This document shows, one piece after another, positions 55,501-64,000 of a stretch of DNA of 64,000 nt. Every line of letters starts with the position of its first letter. Positions within the stretch are counted from its first letter, which is position 1. The DNA comes from Platycnemis pennipes (taxonomy: Eukaryota > Arthropoda > Insecta > Odonata > Platycnemididae), in NCBI GenBank assembly GCA_933228895.1, contig OW121846.1:77016064-77080063 (forward strand), given 5' to 3'. The notes below the pieces were generated by a model that ran no database searches, was not told the origin of the DNA, and saw only the letters and a list, made by a program, of their open reading frames with translations. A program made the translations under genes and the position numbers.

Positions 55501-58050
55501 CGGGATGTGGATGACATCAATGATCTCAGAGCAGCTTCTTCGGTGGGCATCACCTTTTGCTTATTTTAATATTTTTTTTATGAGTGAATGGCTCTGGTTA
55601 GAAGATTAATTTTTTCACTAAAATTCATTTTTCGTTTCCATTAACGATTTTGTGTACAAATGTGCAATTTCGGCTCCGAGTAAACGCCCCTACACCCATT
55701 ACATTTACACCCCTATGCCCATTGTTCCACATTACTCTTGAGGGAGTATAGGTATAATCAGCCTGCAGCTCCGCTAGCACTTCATGGCATCTGCCATTTT
55801 TATGATTTTTGCTTAGAAAATATTATATGCTAAGCCCGTTTCACACATTACTTGATCCAGCACAAGAACTAGTGTGCTAGCCACTACTTGATATTGAGGA
55901 TGGAATCTAGCATGATTGAAACCCTGCTAGGAGGTTTCACACTATCACCAACCTGGTGCTTGCTATGAAGTGGTTATTCCATATGATTCCAGAGTAATCA
56001 AAAAAAGGGAAGATCACACACGGTCTGTTACATGACGTGATAGGTAGATGGGCACTGGGTCCTACTGGGTTTAGTAGCAAACTAGTACTGCATCAAGTAG
56101 CTCAGAGAGTATACTAGCGATCATGCTTGCCAGCCAGTACACTGCAGTATGCAACCATGGTTCTATTCACATGGTACTGGAAAGCTAGCATACTAGCGAG
56201 TATCCTCGACCTTGTGCTGGATCAAGTGGCATGTGAAATGGGCTTTATTTACTTACTAGGAAGGTTAAATGATTTCCAGGGAACCTTTGTCTGATCAGAT
56301 AAATTATTCATCAACACGAAAAGTTGATTTCCTGCTTAGAAGTGCAGTTTTTTTAGATACTGCTACTATCACTTACAAGAGCTTATTGTTTATGACTACA
56401 TTCCAGTCAGCACAAGGGATAGGCATAACTGAATACAGATGCATAGAACAAGGACCTACAAGTTGGTGGATCTCATCTATCCATTATCTGACCAGTTTGG
56501 TGACACGAATATATAAGATAGTTATAAAAGTGCATTATTTTGCAATCAGTAGACTCATTCAACATACTCTGGTGCAATTTTTTTAGGTTTAACAGAATTG
56601 AGGCACCATGGCAGCTAGTGGTTTTGCTTATATTGGATTTTGTGGGGTACCTAGAGTAGCCTATATAGGACCTATGTTGGTAGCTTGTCAGTGATGGGTC
56701 TACATGAGGTAGCTAATATTGGGCCCATATTGGCAGCTCATAATCCGGCCAATATTGTTAGGCCAATATACTTAGGTGTGTAACGCATATGCTGGTATCT
56801 ATGAGGGATGTGAAAAACCGAAATGACCACAAATAGAGAAACATATGAAAGTCTTCAATGCTCAGTCACATTAGCACAAACATTCACACTTCTACCAGTA
56901 CTTCCCAGTGAAGTATATTATAATATGCCACTGATTACAGAAGTAAATTTGTAGAGCAATGAAAGGTAATCATTAGCCTTAAAAATCAGATGCACAAATT
57001 TACAGACTCAAGAAGATGAAAGTAAACTTTTAAAATATTGCGAAATGAATTAGCTTTATTACCGCAAAAAGTATGCCCGCAGTTTGTTTCCACTTTAAAG
57101 GTGTAACCACCTAAGCAAATGGGGCAAACGTCAGCTGGGTAGGCTCTGTGCTGCACCGGTGAATCTGAATACATGAAAAAGCATAATTAAAACAAAATCT
57201 TCAAAAAAAGTGCAAATCAAAAGACTTTGATTCTAGACCACACGCACTAAAGAGTAATACTTAATGGAAATTTGTACACTGTATTCAGCGACTCATTTGA
57301 ACTTTTTAGAAAACTACTCATGGCTCAAACTTAGACGGTACAAAGACGATGTCTATAATTGATTGTGCAAGAGCCTCGTTGTAAATATGATGCACTGTAA
57401 CGCGTTTGAAATTGTAAAATATTTTTGAATGTTACGCAACCTCCTCTTTACCAATGAGATCAACTAATCGCCGCAAAATACCACCATAACCCTGACAAGA
57501 AAATCTTACCGTCTGAATGTTGCGCGTCGGAACCTGATCGTGGAGGATCAAAATGTTGCTCCTGAAATAAGCTTCTTACCCTTTCGGTGAACCTGTCAGA
57601 AGTAAATGTATTCACTTAAGAGAACATGGAGCCTGTGTGCATAATCTTTAACATTAAGAATTCTTAGGATACATTAAAAACTGATAACGGATCATTGTCT
57701 ACGATATACGATAATTGCCGTTTACAATAGCTGGACGCCCCTTGGATAGAATTTGAGAGAAATACAATGAGAGGCGCATGTGTTTCAGGATTAACTTCAT
57801 AAGGATGAGAAGAAAAGCATACGGAATCTGAGGAGTACATATGTCAAAGTAATGGACTAGAACAACTGGTCAAAATCAGCTGATCTCAAATAGTGTAAAA
57901 AATGTAATATGATCAGGAAAACTACAAGACATACCGATCGTATATATTCCAAGATCGCAGCAACAACCACCCCGCCAAAACGACTGCCAAGAAGATGGTA
58001 GTTAAGACTAACACTTCATCTCCAATGCCAAAAATTAAACTTTCTGTCAT
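34237..58050 (-). CDS. RNF170: RNF170-like ER E3 ubiquitin ligase, complete, six exons
   Basis: RNF170 is an ER-membrane RING ligase that, in mammals, marks activated IP3 receptors for degradation. Exons in order are 57935-58050, 57510-57592, 57063-57164, 41902-41978, 35041-35175 and 34237-34509. They join in phase to 261 residues (human protein 258). Segment 1 (about residues 12-34) is a transmembrane helix. The C3HC4 RING has C80, C83, C95, H97, C100, C103, C120 and C123, all present. The C-terminal part (about 196-250) carries two hydrophobic helices with the FSPIDALPEAVYGLLGLIDD motif of the DUF1232-like region. Intron 3 (15 kb) splits the RING between C100 and C103. The start at 58050 is preferred; an in-frame ATG at 58071 would add 7 residues. 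Divergent from ATE1. Confidence 0.95.
34510..35040 (-). other. RNF170 intron 5
   Basis: 531-bp AT-rich intron, no repeat recognised. Confidence 0.85.
35041..35175 (-). CDS. RNF170: RNF170 coding exon 5
   Basis: 135 bp, phase 0 to 0. Acceptor TTACTTCTAG before CTCACTTTA; donor AAAACT|GTGAGT. Residues 127-171, LTLLFNSY...INRFNRIAAG, the linker between RING and membrane region. Confidence 0.94.
36838..37300 (+). pseudogene. PIF/Harbinger nuclease N-terminal remnant
   Basis: A frame ending RRKNRRRCWVHSTLQ resembles the basic RRRWWVRP-type entry of Harbinger nucleases. In the following frame, GTHNNLFHE, NGDEERW, LHLIFYSEY and, further on, IRFQLTLELRLLATLK appear in the family's order. Stops occur throughout. 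No DDE core or TIRs were found, so this is a weak but coherent call. Confidence 0.5.
38010..38112 (+). mobile_element. LINE 3' tail with (ATT)n end
   Basis: ACATTGTCTCTGCATTAATA followed by TATTATTATTATCA parallels the tail at 10980-11047. Only the last ~100 bases are recognisable. Confidence 0.45.
38415..38695 (+). pseudogene. LINE apurinic-like endonuclease fragment
   Basis: The frame reads VKFLICDDFNTELSSKYDLS ... SLLNFHTRDNG-SSKVIDLVISN ... NPSISDHM. This is the GDFN ... (T)R----S-S-IDL-----...SDH series of APE-type LINE endonucleases; the first G is changed. It ends abruptly where the piggyBac fragment begins. Confidence 0.75.
38696..38904 (+). pseudogene. piggyBac transposase fragment
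   Basis: FNPMLRNLFTQETNMYAEQF, then LPIRSRVEQW and MKAFIAILPEMGKTKIPTI match the early DDE_Tnp_1_7 segment of piggyBac transposases (ETN-YA-Q, W----EMKAF-----MG--K-P). About 67 residues survive, with no core. Confidence 0.8.
39020..40223. mobile_element. Foldback MITE copy 3, interrupted by another element
   Basis: Left part TAAGCCCGTTTCACATGATA at 39020 and right part ending GTGTGAAACAGGCTAT at 40223 belong to the family described at 24378. The copy is split at 39170/39974 by an 803-bp insert. The split falls inside GGTTATTCCATATGATTCC, which is intact in the 55.8-kb copy. Confidence 0.85.
39171..39973. mobile_element. Nested DNA element, CAGGG ends, 5-bp duplication TCCAT
   Basis: The ends are CAGGGTTTATAGGAG and, reverse-complemented from the right, CAGGGTTTATAGGCACC. 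TCCAT stands at 39166-39170 and 39974-39978. Subterminal direct repeats TTTCCCT(A/G)ACTTTTCCAGG with ATTTCCA occur at both ends. There is no credible coding region; the repetitive ILEKSGK frame at 39793-39978 comes from the subterminal repeats. Confidence 0.78.
40930..41040. mobile_element. Solo end of the 4.07-kb TTAA MITE family
   Basis: AATAGCTTCATAATGTTTTT ... TTCTTGCTAGAACCCCAGTA ... GTTAGCACTAAGAGGGTTAA matches the reverse complement of 4072-4180. The opposite TTAA end was not found. Confidence 0.75.
41127..41400 (+). pseudogene. LINE ORF2 C-terminal fragment
   Basis: The frame reads NKNKFTINTQINRHRTPQSV, then CFHAAIKIFNDC, FKTKLKKYQLDKCYYSVEDF. This is the terminal segment of jockey/CR1-type LINE ORF2 (G-KI-N--P, FK--LK--L----FYS-EEF). 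The trailing hydrophobic residues after 41400 are not part of it. Confidence 0.65.
41902..41978 (-). CDS. RNF170: RNF170 coding exon 4, second half of RING
   Basis: 77 bp. Acceptor TTTTTTTCTAG before GTCCATGC; donor CAACCG|GTAATT. Completes Gly101 and encodes residues 102-126, with C103 and the CPLC pair C120/C123. Confidence 0.95.
42820..42838 (+). promoter_or_regulatory. Copia-type primer-binding site
   Basis: AGGTTGTGGGCCCAGAC precedes the gag start by about 95 bases. One base differs from the GGTTATGGGCCCAG core known from Copia elements. Confidence 0.65.
42933..43390 (+). pseudogene. Copia gag, broken
   Basis: An ATG opens a frame with KIPSFDGNDFDNLKFRME, which stops at about 43031. 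The next frame (43041-43388) continues through W--WKELCNTFQGKGL and LETHFLQFDKVIRQLK. This is the usual Copia-type gag order (F-G-N---WK--M, then W--L---F). The zinc-knuckle region is lost. Confidence 0.8.
43900..44300 (+). pseudogene. Copia reverse-transcriptase remnant
   Basis: QPEGFEVDDKLVFRLQKSLY and GLKQAPREWN (43931-44143) are followed in another frame by LLYVDDIVVAAS and FQMSDLGPLKCFL. These are signature Copia RT motifs, including the catalytic YVDD. At least one frameshift (about 44140) separates them. Confidence 0.88.
44704..44785 (+). repeat. 5S rRNA-derived sequence (pseudogene or SINE3 head)
   Basis: GATCACTGAAGTTAAGCAAC and TTGGATGCGTGACC lie in the order and spacing of 5S rRNA, spanning its internal control region (A box, intermediate element, C box). 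The preceding bases CACCGGTTCCCATTAGATCA also align. The 5' and 3' ends of 5S are not preserved, so it is not a functional gene. It could be a lone 5S pseudogene or the head of a 5S-derived SINE. Confidence 0.8.
45126..45209. repeat. Short palindrome-rich repeat (GATTCTCGATACC type)
   Basis: GGGATGTGTCGATTCTCGATACC-like ends face each other (reverse complement from the right: CTGGTATCGACTTTAGGCG), with internal TATCGGTATTGAGAATCGAT. Looks like a small MITE. Confidence 0.45.
45205..46265 (+). repeat. Low-copy repeat family, copy C
   Basis: The left part (45205-45600) matches copies A and B. The right part (45905-46265) matches 6424-6760, and at CAAGTAAGCAGTTAAAAAAG shows the site without the MITE found at 5954-6423. 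A 290-base stretch at about 45600-45890 has no counterpart in copies A or B. Confidence 0.62.
46671..47650 (+). pseudogene. LINE reverse transcriptase, C-terminal half
   Basis: Shows VTRGCPQGGVLSPLLWNLVV, the catalytic YADDVALL, MRWCSETGLTVNPQKTKLI, SVKYLGVILDSKLNW and, after a frameshift near 47160, the thumb region with HCSLVWW and LNHLQRMACMGI. The order and spacing are those of jockey/I-type LINE RT. Confidence 0.92.
47644..48471 (+). pseudogene. LINE RNase H domain
   Basis: Visible catalytic positions are Asp in VWYTDISRK (read in the preceding frame), Glu in VFQAEAYALL, Asp in HICTDSQAVLKAL, and His and Asp in PGHAGIAGNEMADELAKAGA. A zinc-knuckle-like CRWCEEEDESTSHLLCECP follows. All key residues survive, but the domain is split between two frames. 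Confidence 0.9.
50471..51540 (+). pseudogene. Transposase-like protein of the long-TIR element, broken
   Basis: The N-terminal part has a Cys-rich HACHPNECKNCPGPSKIR then ITYH-stop-WVQVDRCSLE in one frame. The middle reads NIQVGQVLVIADFSENYAF. The last part reads VIYYSDGAAAHYKNKYNIQN, then after a frameshift (about 51215) AEWHFFVASHGKGPSDGLGG and LKRLEARASLQ. I recognise this combination from repetitive uncharacterised proteins in insects and cnidarians. The two Asp-bearing strands (ADFSEN, YSDGAAA) and the HGKGPSDG motif would fit an RNase-H-fold DD(E/D) catalytic core, but that is inference. Confidence 0.7.
52340..52508 (-). repeat. Inner terminus-like copy within the right arm
   Basis: Reverse complement begins GGGTCATTCCACCTCAATTC and continues with GATTTTGATTAAAATTGGTG, a diverged version of the outer terminus (GGGTCATTCCATGTCGAATC ... 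GATTTTGCTGAAAATTGGTA). No counterpart was seen at the left inner side. Confidence 0.65.
54540..55172 (+). pseudogene. piggyBac relic lacking the catalytic core
   Basis: One frame runs from an acidic N-terminal part (TECLAEDESEVESDIEED) through FYGRNRCRWSFSAPKRKIRT and CLSQIFDEGMLRLI, the start of the DDE_Tnp_1_7 domain. It then passes directly to HLPLEDHLPE, a stop, and, still in frame, ATCRLCPPYKKQKTSFIC and RKPVCLE, the C-terminal cysteine-rich domain. The 300 or so residues with the catalytic aspartates are missing. This is an internal deletion product that kept both ends. Confidence 0.85.
55831..56247. mobile_element. Foldback MITE family, copy 4 (most complete)
   Basis: Begins TAAGCCCGTTTCACA and ends TGTGAAATGGGCTTTA. 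The arms carry CTTGATCCAGCACAAG and CTTGTGCTGGATCAAG exactly. At 55975 it has the intact site where copy 3 took an insertion. Confidence 0.87.
57063..57164 (-). CDS. RNF170: RNF170 coding exon 3, first half of RING
   Basis: 102 bp. Acceptor ATGTATTCAG before ATTCACC; donor TTTGCG|GTAATA. Residues 68-100, with VCPICLGGYTFKVETNCGHT, supplying C80, C83, C95, H97 and C100. Confidence 0.96.
57510..57592 (-). CDS. RNF170: RNF170 coding exon 2
   Basis: 83 bp. Acceptor CTTCTGACAG before GTTCACC; donor CAGACG|GTAAGA. Residues 40-66, FTERVRSLFQEQHFDPPRSG, a charged linker between membrane helix and RING. Less conserved, but phase and splice sites fit. Confidence 0.85.
57935..58050 (-). CDS. RNF170: RNF170 coding exon 1 with start codon
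   Basis: 116 bp. ATG in TTCAAAATGACA at 58050; donor CGATCG|GTATGT. Residues 1-38 with the hydrophobic EVLVLTTIFLAVVLAGWLLL, which corresponds to the first membrane helix of RNF170 (family pattern G-x-D-VL). Confidence 0.9.
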
Positions 58051-59388
58051 TTTGAAGAAATTTAAGAACATATTTCCAAGTATCGCAATGGCAATTATAA
58101 ATTAAGTCGAAATAACTAGAGAAGCGTTACAAATTTCCCATCTACATTTAAGAAAACTGATGACATTAAATTCCAAATGCTTCAGATCAGCTTACTCCTT
58201 CCATTTCGTAATTTGCAATACCATTACTTCCCCACCATTCCCCACAACCTGCCACAACCCCACTGCAGATTTGAAAACCCCAAGCTCCCCAAGGACAAAA
58301 ACAAAAGCGAAGACGGGTCAACAGTGCGTACGCAACAGCGTGGTGGTGCCAGTTTGAAATGCAACTCACACGGACCCAAATTGTACTGAGCAAATTCTCA
58401 ATAGCAAATCAGAAAACAACATCCCAATAAAATAAATATGTCAGAGGAAAATATCAGCACTTTAATATCCATGACATTTTCTTCGTTTCATTGGCAAAAA
58501 AATATAATAGAATGGTTTAAACCTACTTGTACGCTGTAGTAAGCAGAAGAGATCAGGATTAACCAGCAGCGAATAAATTCTTAAACAAGATCTTGCGATA
58601 CATCGCGATGTACAAAAACTTATCAGCCAACGCCTCACTCAGGCAAAATTTTCTATTATTTGCGACGTTAAAGACAGCGAGCGTCGGCAGACAATGCAGC
58701 TGTAGTGTTGTAAGGTAGTGCAGTGGACAAAATGGTATTAACGGTGAAAACACAAGCACACCAGCGTTTAATTATAAACTACAGATTCAGTGTGAAAGTT
58801 TCAATTATCGTTCATAAATTCCTCTTCACTTCATTATAACTTTTTGAAATTATTTTATTAAATTTGCCATGGACAAATTTCACCGATCGCCCAGCCGTAA
58901 TACAAAACAACAGGGCACGCACGCTTGAAGGCTAATGATTTGTAAGAGGAGATTTTTCCCTCAGCATTGAATAAACGAAAAATGTACCGAAGGATAAAAT
59001 CAAGTTTCCTATGTTGAAGGTTTAAAAAAGAGGCTTACAAGCCTTACAAGATTCTCTTCCGGGGATTTTGCTCATGACCATGAGCAGCAAAGCCTTTTTT
59101 GAGAGGTAGATTTTTACCTTTATTGTCTAATTAATTTTTGTTTTTTTCCTTAGTTTCAAGCTTCCGAGCCAAGACCTTGCTAGCAAAATATTTTTATAGC
59201 AGAGATCGCTAAAGTTCCTAACCTTCGTTGTGTTTTAGTGTTTCCAGTACCTTTTCCACTCCTCTCCTTCGTATTATATTGTTGTTATCGCCTCTGAGCG
59301 TATTTTCATCATTTAATGGGAGATAATAATCTACCTTCCTTCTAATGTAGGTACCTTCGACTCTATAGAGCCGAATTCGGCGTGTAAA

Positions 59389-59423
59389 TAAAAAATAAAG
59401 GCGTTATAAAGCACCTTTATTTT
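59389..59423. repeat. Perfect 13-bp stem hairpin
   Basis: TAAAAAATAAAGG and CCTTTATTTTTTA pair exactly around a 12-base loop. It resembles a bacterial terminator only in shape. Confidence 0.7.
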
Positions 59424-59704
59424 TTAATTTTGCACATCGGAGAATGAATTTTTAGAACTTACGACGCCCGTAAAGTTCCCTAAGGTAGGAGTTTTCTTCA
59501 CAGGCTTGACAGACACCCCTGTCCCCTTGTCCTACCCATGCATGTTATAATGATAGAAATTACCTATTTATACCCCATGACGCTACCCACGGACATGCAT
59601 ATGCTGTCCCATAGCCATGACCAAGAACACTGAATATACTGTTTTACAGTGTTTATGACCCTACCGATTCTACCAGACTGTACCTTTCGCATGAACATGC
59701 ATGC

Positions 59705-59761
59705 ATGTACGTGACCAAGAACACTGTATAACACAGAACAAGAGAACTATTATACAGTGTT
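59705..59761. repeat. 16-bp perfect inverted repeat upstream of ATE1
   Basis: CAAGAACACTGTATAA and TTATACAGTGTTCTTG are exact complements. A weaker version (AAGAACACTGAATATACTGT) lies about 85 bases upstream, so the unit appears duplicated. Confidence 0.75.
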
Positions 59762-60059
59762 CTTGTTCGTGACCTTTCGATTCAAAGTTCGCTAGGTTCG
59801 CTATGCGGCAGTCGAATGTCCGTGACGCGAAGGAAAAAGAAACGAAACGACTTATGCGTTAGTCCGCTGGTCACTCATATGACGGATATCAACTGATGTA
59901 AATGAATTAACGTCCCACTAAAGTAAAGAGAAACAGCACAATTTGTGGTGCCGCTTGGCATCTCCTAATTCTCAGGGAATTGTAGTGACAGTGGCTTGTA
60001 ATTTGTTAGTAGTTACAGAGTGAGGTAATAGAAGAGATAGTTGGGTACATATACATAGA

Positions 60060-62545
<2,486 letters not shown>

Positions 62546-62569
62546 GTATTTTGAGCCAATTTTTGGTGC

Positions 62570-62625
62570 TCATATGTGTTATGATTTTTATCTGCATTAT
62601 GATTTTTATCTGCGTTATGATTCAA
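62570..62625 (+). repeat. Short tandem repeat, ~18-bp unit
   Basis: TTATGATTTTTATCTGC is repeated twice and a half just inside ATE1 intron 4. Confidence 0.7.
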
Positions 62626-63189
62626 CAATTAAATGTCATGTTTTCCTTATTTGTGGTAATGTACTATTCTGGTTGCGATTTTTTTCAATGGCTTTTATTG
62701 GTGTTATAGTCTTAAAAGGCTTCTAAGTAATGATACTTCATTGCAATATGAATTGAATAAGTTAATGATACTTGACCAAGGTCATCACCTGCCCATTAAT
62801 ACAATGATTTATTCAATGCTTCACTTGATTCTTCTAGCAGTGAACCCCTTTATTTGAACAGTAATTCTTCTCTTCAATAATTTGCTCCATCTCTTTTACC
62901 ATTGGTCTTCCCCTGTATTTCTTTCCATGGACTTTTTTTCCACGACCACTGTCATGAGACTATAGTGTCTTATGATTGTGTTGGATAAGTTTGTCCCTTC
63001 TTCATGTTGGATTTTTCATCTGGTTAAATTTTCTCTTACTCCATGGACTACCTAGTCCCTCACTCTATCCATGTAATCAACAAAGTTTTCCATGAAACCA
63101 TGTCTCGCTTCCACTCTTGCCTTTTATGTAGCTTTTGTTGACCATGACTTTTTACCTAAACTGAGCATGCTAGGAAATTCAAATGAATT

Positions 63190-63808
63190 CAGGGGCATCA
63201 GAACTATTTTCGCTGGGGGGGACCAACCTTGAAAAGGACCCAGCTCCTCAGAAAAGGGCCCACAATATTGAGGATAGGAGGGGGTAGAGACAAGGATTTC
63301 GCTAAAAGAGCATATGAAATACGGTATCTACACGCATATAAGATGCACACACTTATAAAATGTACCCCAGGTTTTGAGGTGAAAAATCATGAAAGATAGT
63401 TTGATCACACATATAAGACACGCGCAGAACAAAAATGAACTAGTCACAAAAATGGGCTGAAATGAGGTTAAATTACCTCAGAATGGTGTATTTCCTCTTA
63501 ATTGCAGGGTAGTTCCACTTTCTACAAAGATTGAATGAAATTATTTCGCAAACCGGCCAGTGAGTACGAATCCGTAATGCGATTTTTCCTCTTTTGTACA
63601 CTCGTATAAGACGGACACGCATATAAGATGCATCCCAATTTTTGGGCCTCAGAAGTTGAAAGAAAAGTGTCTTATACGCATGTAAATATGGTATGTCATA
63701 TGACGGTTTAAATTGCCATATCCAGAAGTGCCCGCTTCGCCTGAAAGGGCCCGGGGAATTTTCTGGGGGACTTTTGGCCCCTCCTGACCACCACTTCTGG
63801 TGCTGCAG
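63190..63808. mobile_element. hAT-like MITE with nested second MITE
   Basis: Outer ends are CAGGGGCATCAGAA and, from the right, CTGCAGCACCAGAA, with flanking AATGAATT (63182-63189) and AATGAAAT (63809-63816), a 7/8 target duplication. Inside, at about 63318-63695, a second element has ends TACGGTATCTACACGCATAT and TACCATATTTACATGCGTAT, bordered by CATATGA on both sides. Non-coding; the minus-strand frame at 63473-63820 is not a gene. Confidence 0.7.
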
Positions 63809-64000
63809 AATGAAATACAAGATGATCTACTCCAAATGTTGCAAATAATTTCTTACTTAATCTCTCAACATCATGTAACAGTTTCTTAGACTTGTGTTTG
63901 TGTTTAGTCTGTATCTATACATTTTAGATTATTCTTCATTCTGCCGATGTGGTTTTTGAAATTTACTGCGTGTTTGATAAAGGCCGCTTTACTCGATGCA

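Larger units (their letters stand above)
41979..57062 (-). other. RNF170 intron 3 (15 kb), interrupts the RING domain
   Basis: Contains the Copia element, 5S-derived sequence, repeat copy C, I-group LINE, long-TIR transposon, piggyBac relic and foldback MITE copy 4. Unassigned stretches are 41979-42590, 48573-49876, 53014-54045, 55175-55830 and 56248-57062; in 49560-49780 a possible TTAA-type MITE (TTAACCAGTGAAGTGCGG) is seen at one end only. Confidence 0.85.
58051..60059. promoter_or_regulatory. Divergent RNF170-ATE1 upstream region
   Basis: About 2 kb between the two start codons holds the 5' UTRs and promoters of both genes. No gene is recognised; frames such as 58160-58389 have no support. 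Two hairpin-forming segments (59389-59423 and 59705-59761) stand out. Confidence 0.55.
62546..64000 (+). other. ATE1 intron 4 (partial)
   Basis: Continues to the window edge. The next ATE1 exon is not visible. Holds the tandem repeat at 62570 and the nested elements at 63190-63808; the rest is unassigned. Confidence 0.65.

Noticed and set aside
59389..59423. Rho-independent terminator-like hairpin
   Set aside because: The window is eukaryotic, so a bacterial terminator is not meaningful; listed only as a hairpin.

Overview
This is a eukaryotic nuclear window of about 64 kb. It is AT-rich, with canonical GT-AG introns of up to about 15 kb and dense, decayed mobile DNA. Protein similarity and repeat types (piggyBac, pogo/Tigger, Copia, Penelope, R4-like and I-group LINEs) point to an arthropod, most likely an insect with a repeat-rich genome. 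The exact lineage cannot be read from the sequence.

Four conserved host genes can be reconstructed exon by exon. (1) A Hook-family dynein adaptor on the minus strand: five coding exons, 26629 down to 3513, running off the left edge after about 126 residues. (2) A TMEM60-like four-pass membrane protein on the plus strand, one coding exon, 29708-30103. (3) A complete RNF170-like ER ubiquitin ligase on the minus strand: six coding exons, 58050 down to 34237, 261 residues, all RING ligands present. (4) The N-terminal part of an ATE1-like arginyltransferase on the plus strand: four exons, 60060-62545, running off the right edge. The layout is Hook <- | -> TMEM60, then <- RNF170 | -> ATE1: two divergent pairs that meet at convergent TMEM60 and RNF170 ends. 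Because each gene was joined across introns by phase and family similarity, the exon models are the strongest part of this annotation.

Almost everything else is mobile DNA inside introns. Hook intron 4 (3594-14596) holds a TTAA MITE, a duplicated repeat carrying an 8-bp-TSD hAT-like MITE, a pogo/Tigger element of about 3.8 kb, a pogo-like MITE, and an LTR interrupted by a tRNA-derived SINE with an 11-bp target duplication. Hook intron 3 holds a Penelope-like element with a decayed GIY-YIG end and inverted terminal segments. Hook intron 2 holds an R4-like LINE, an inverted duplication of its 3' end, and a foldback MITE. The Hook-TMEM60 spacer has an inverted duplication of the Hook upstream region plus a second Penelope-like RT fragment. 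RNF170 intron 4 holds Harbinger, LINE endonuclease and piggyBac fragments and a foldback MITE with a nested insertion. RNF170 intron 3 (15 kb) holds a Copia element with a tRNA-iMet-like primer site, a 5S rRNA-derived sequence, an I-group LINE with RNase H, a 3.1-kb DNA transposon with about 500-bp terminal inverted repeats and a transposase-like ORF of poorly classified type, and a piggyBac relic that kept both ends of its protein but lost the catalytic core.

The most interesting items are the 3.1-kb long-TIR transposon (49877-53013), the core-deleted piggyBac relic (54540-55172), the inverted duplication between Hook and TMEM60, the inverted Penelope termini with a possible ribozyme-like core, and several nested insertions whose empty-site sequence can be read elsewhere in the same window.
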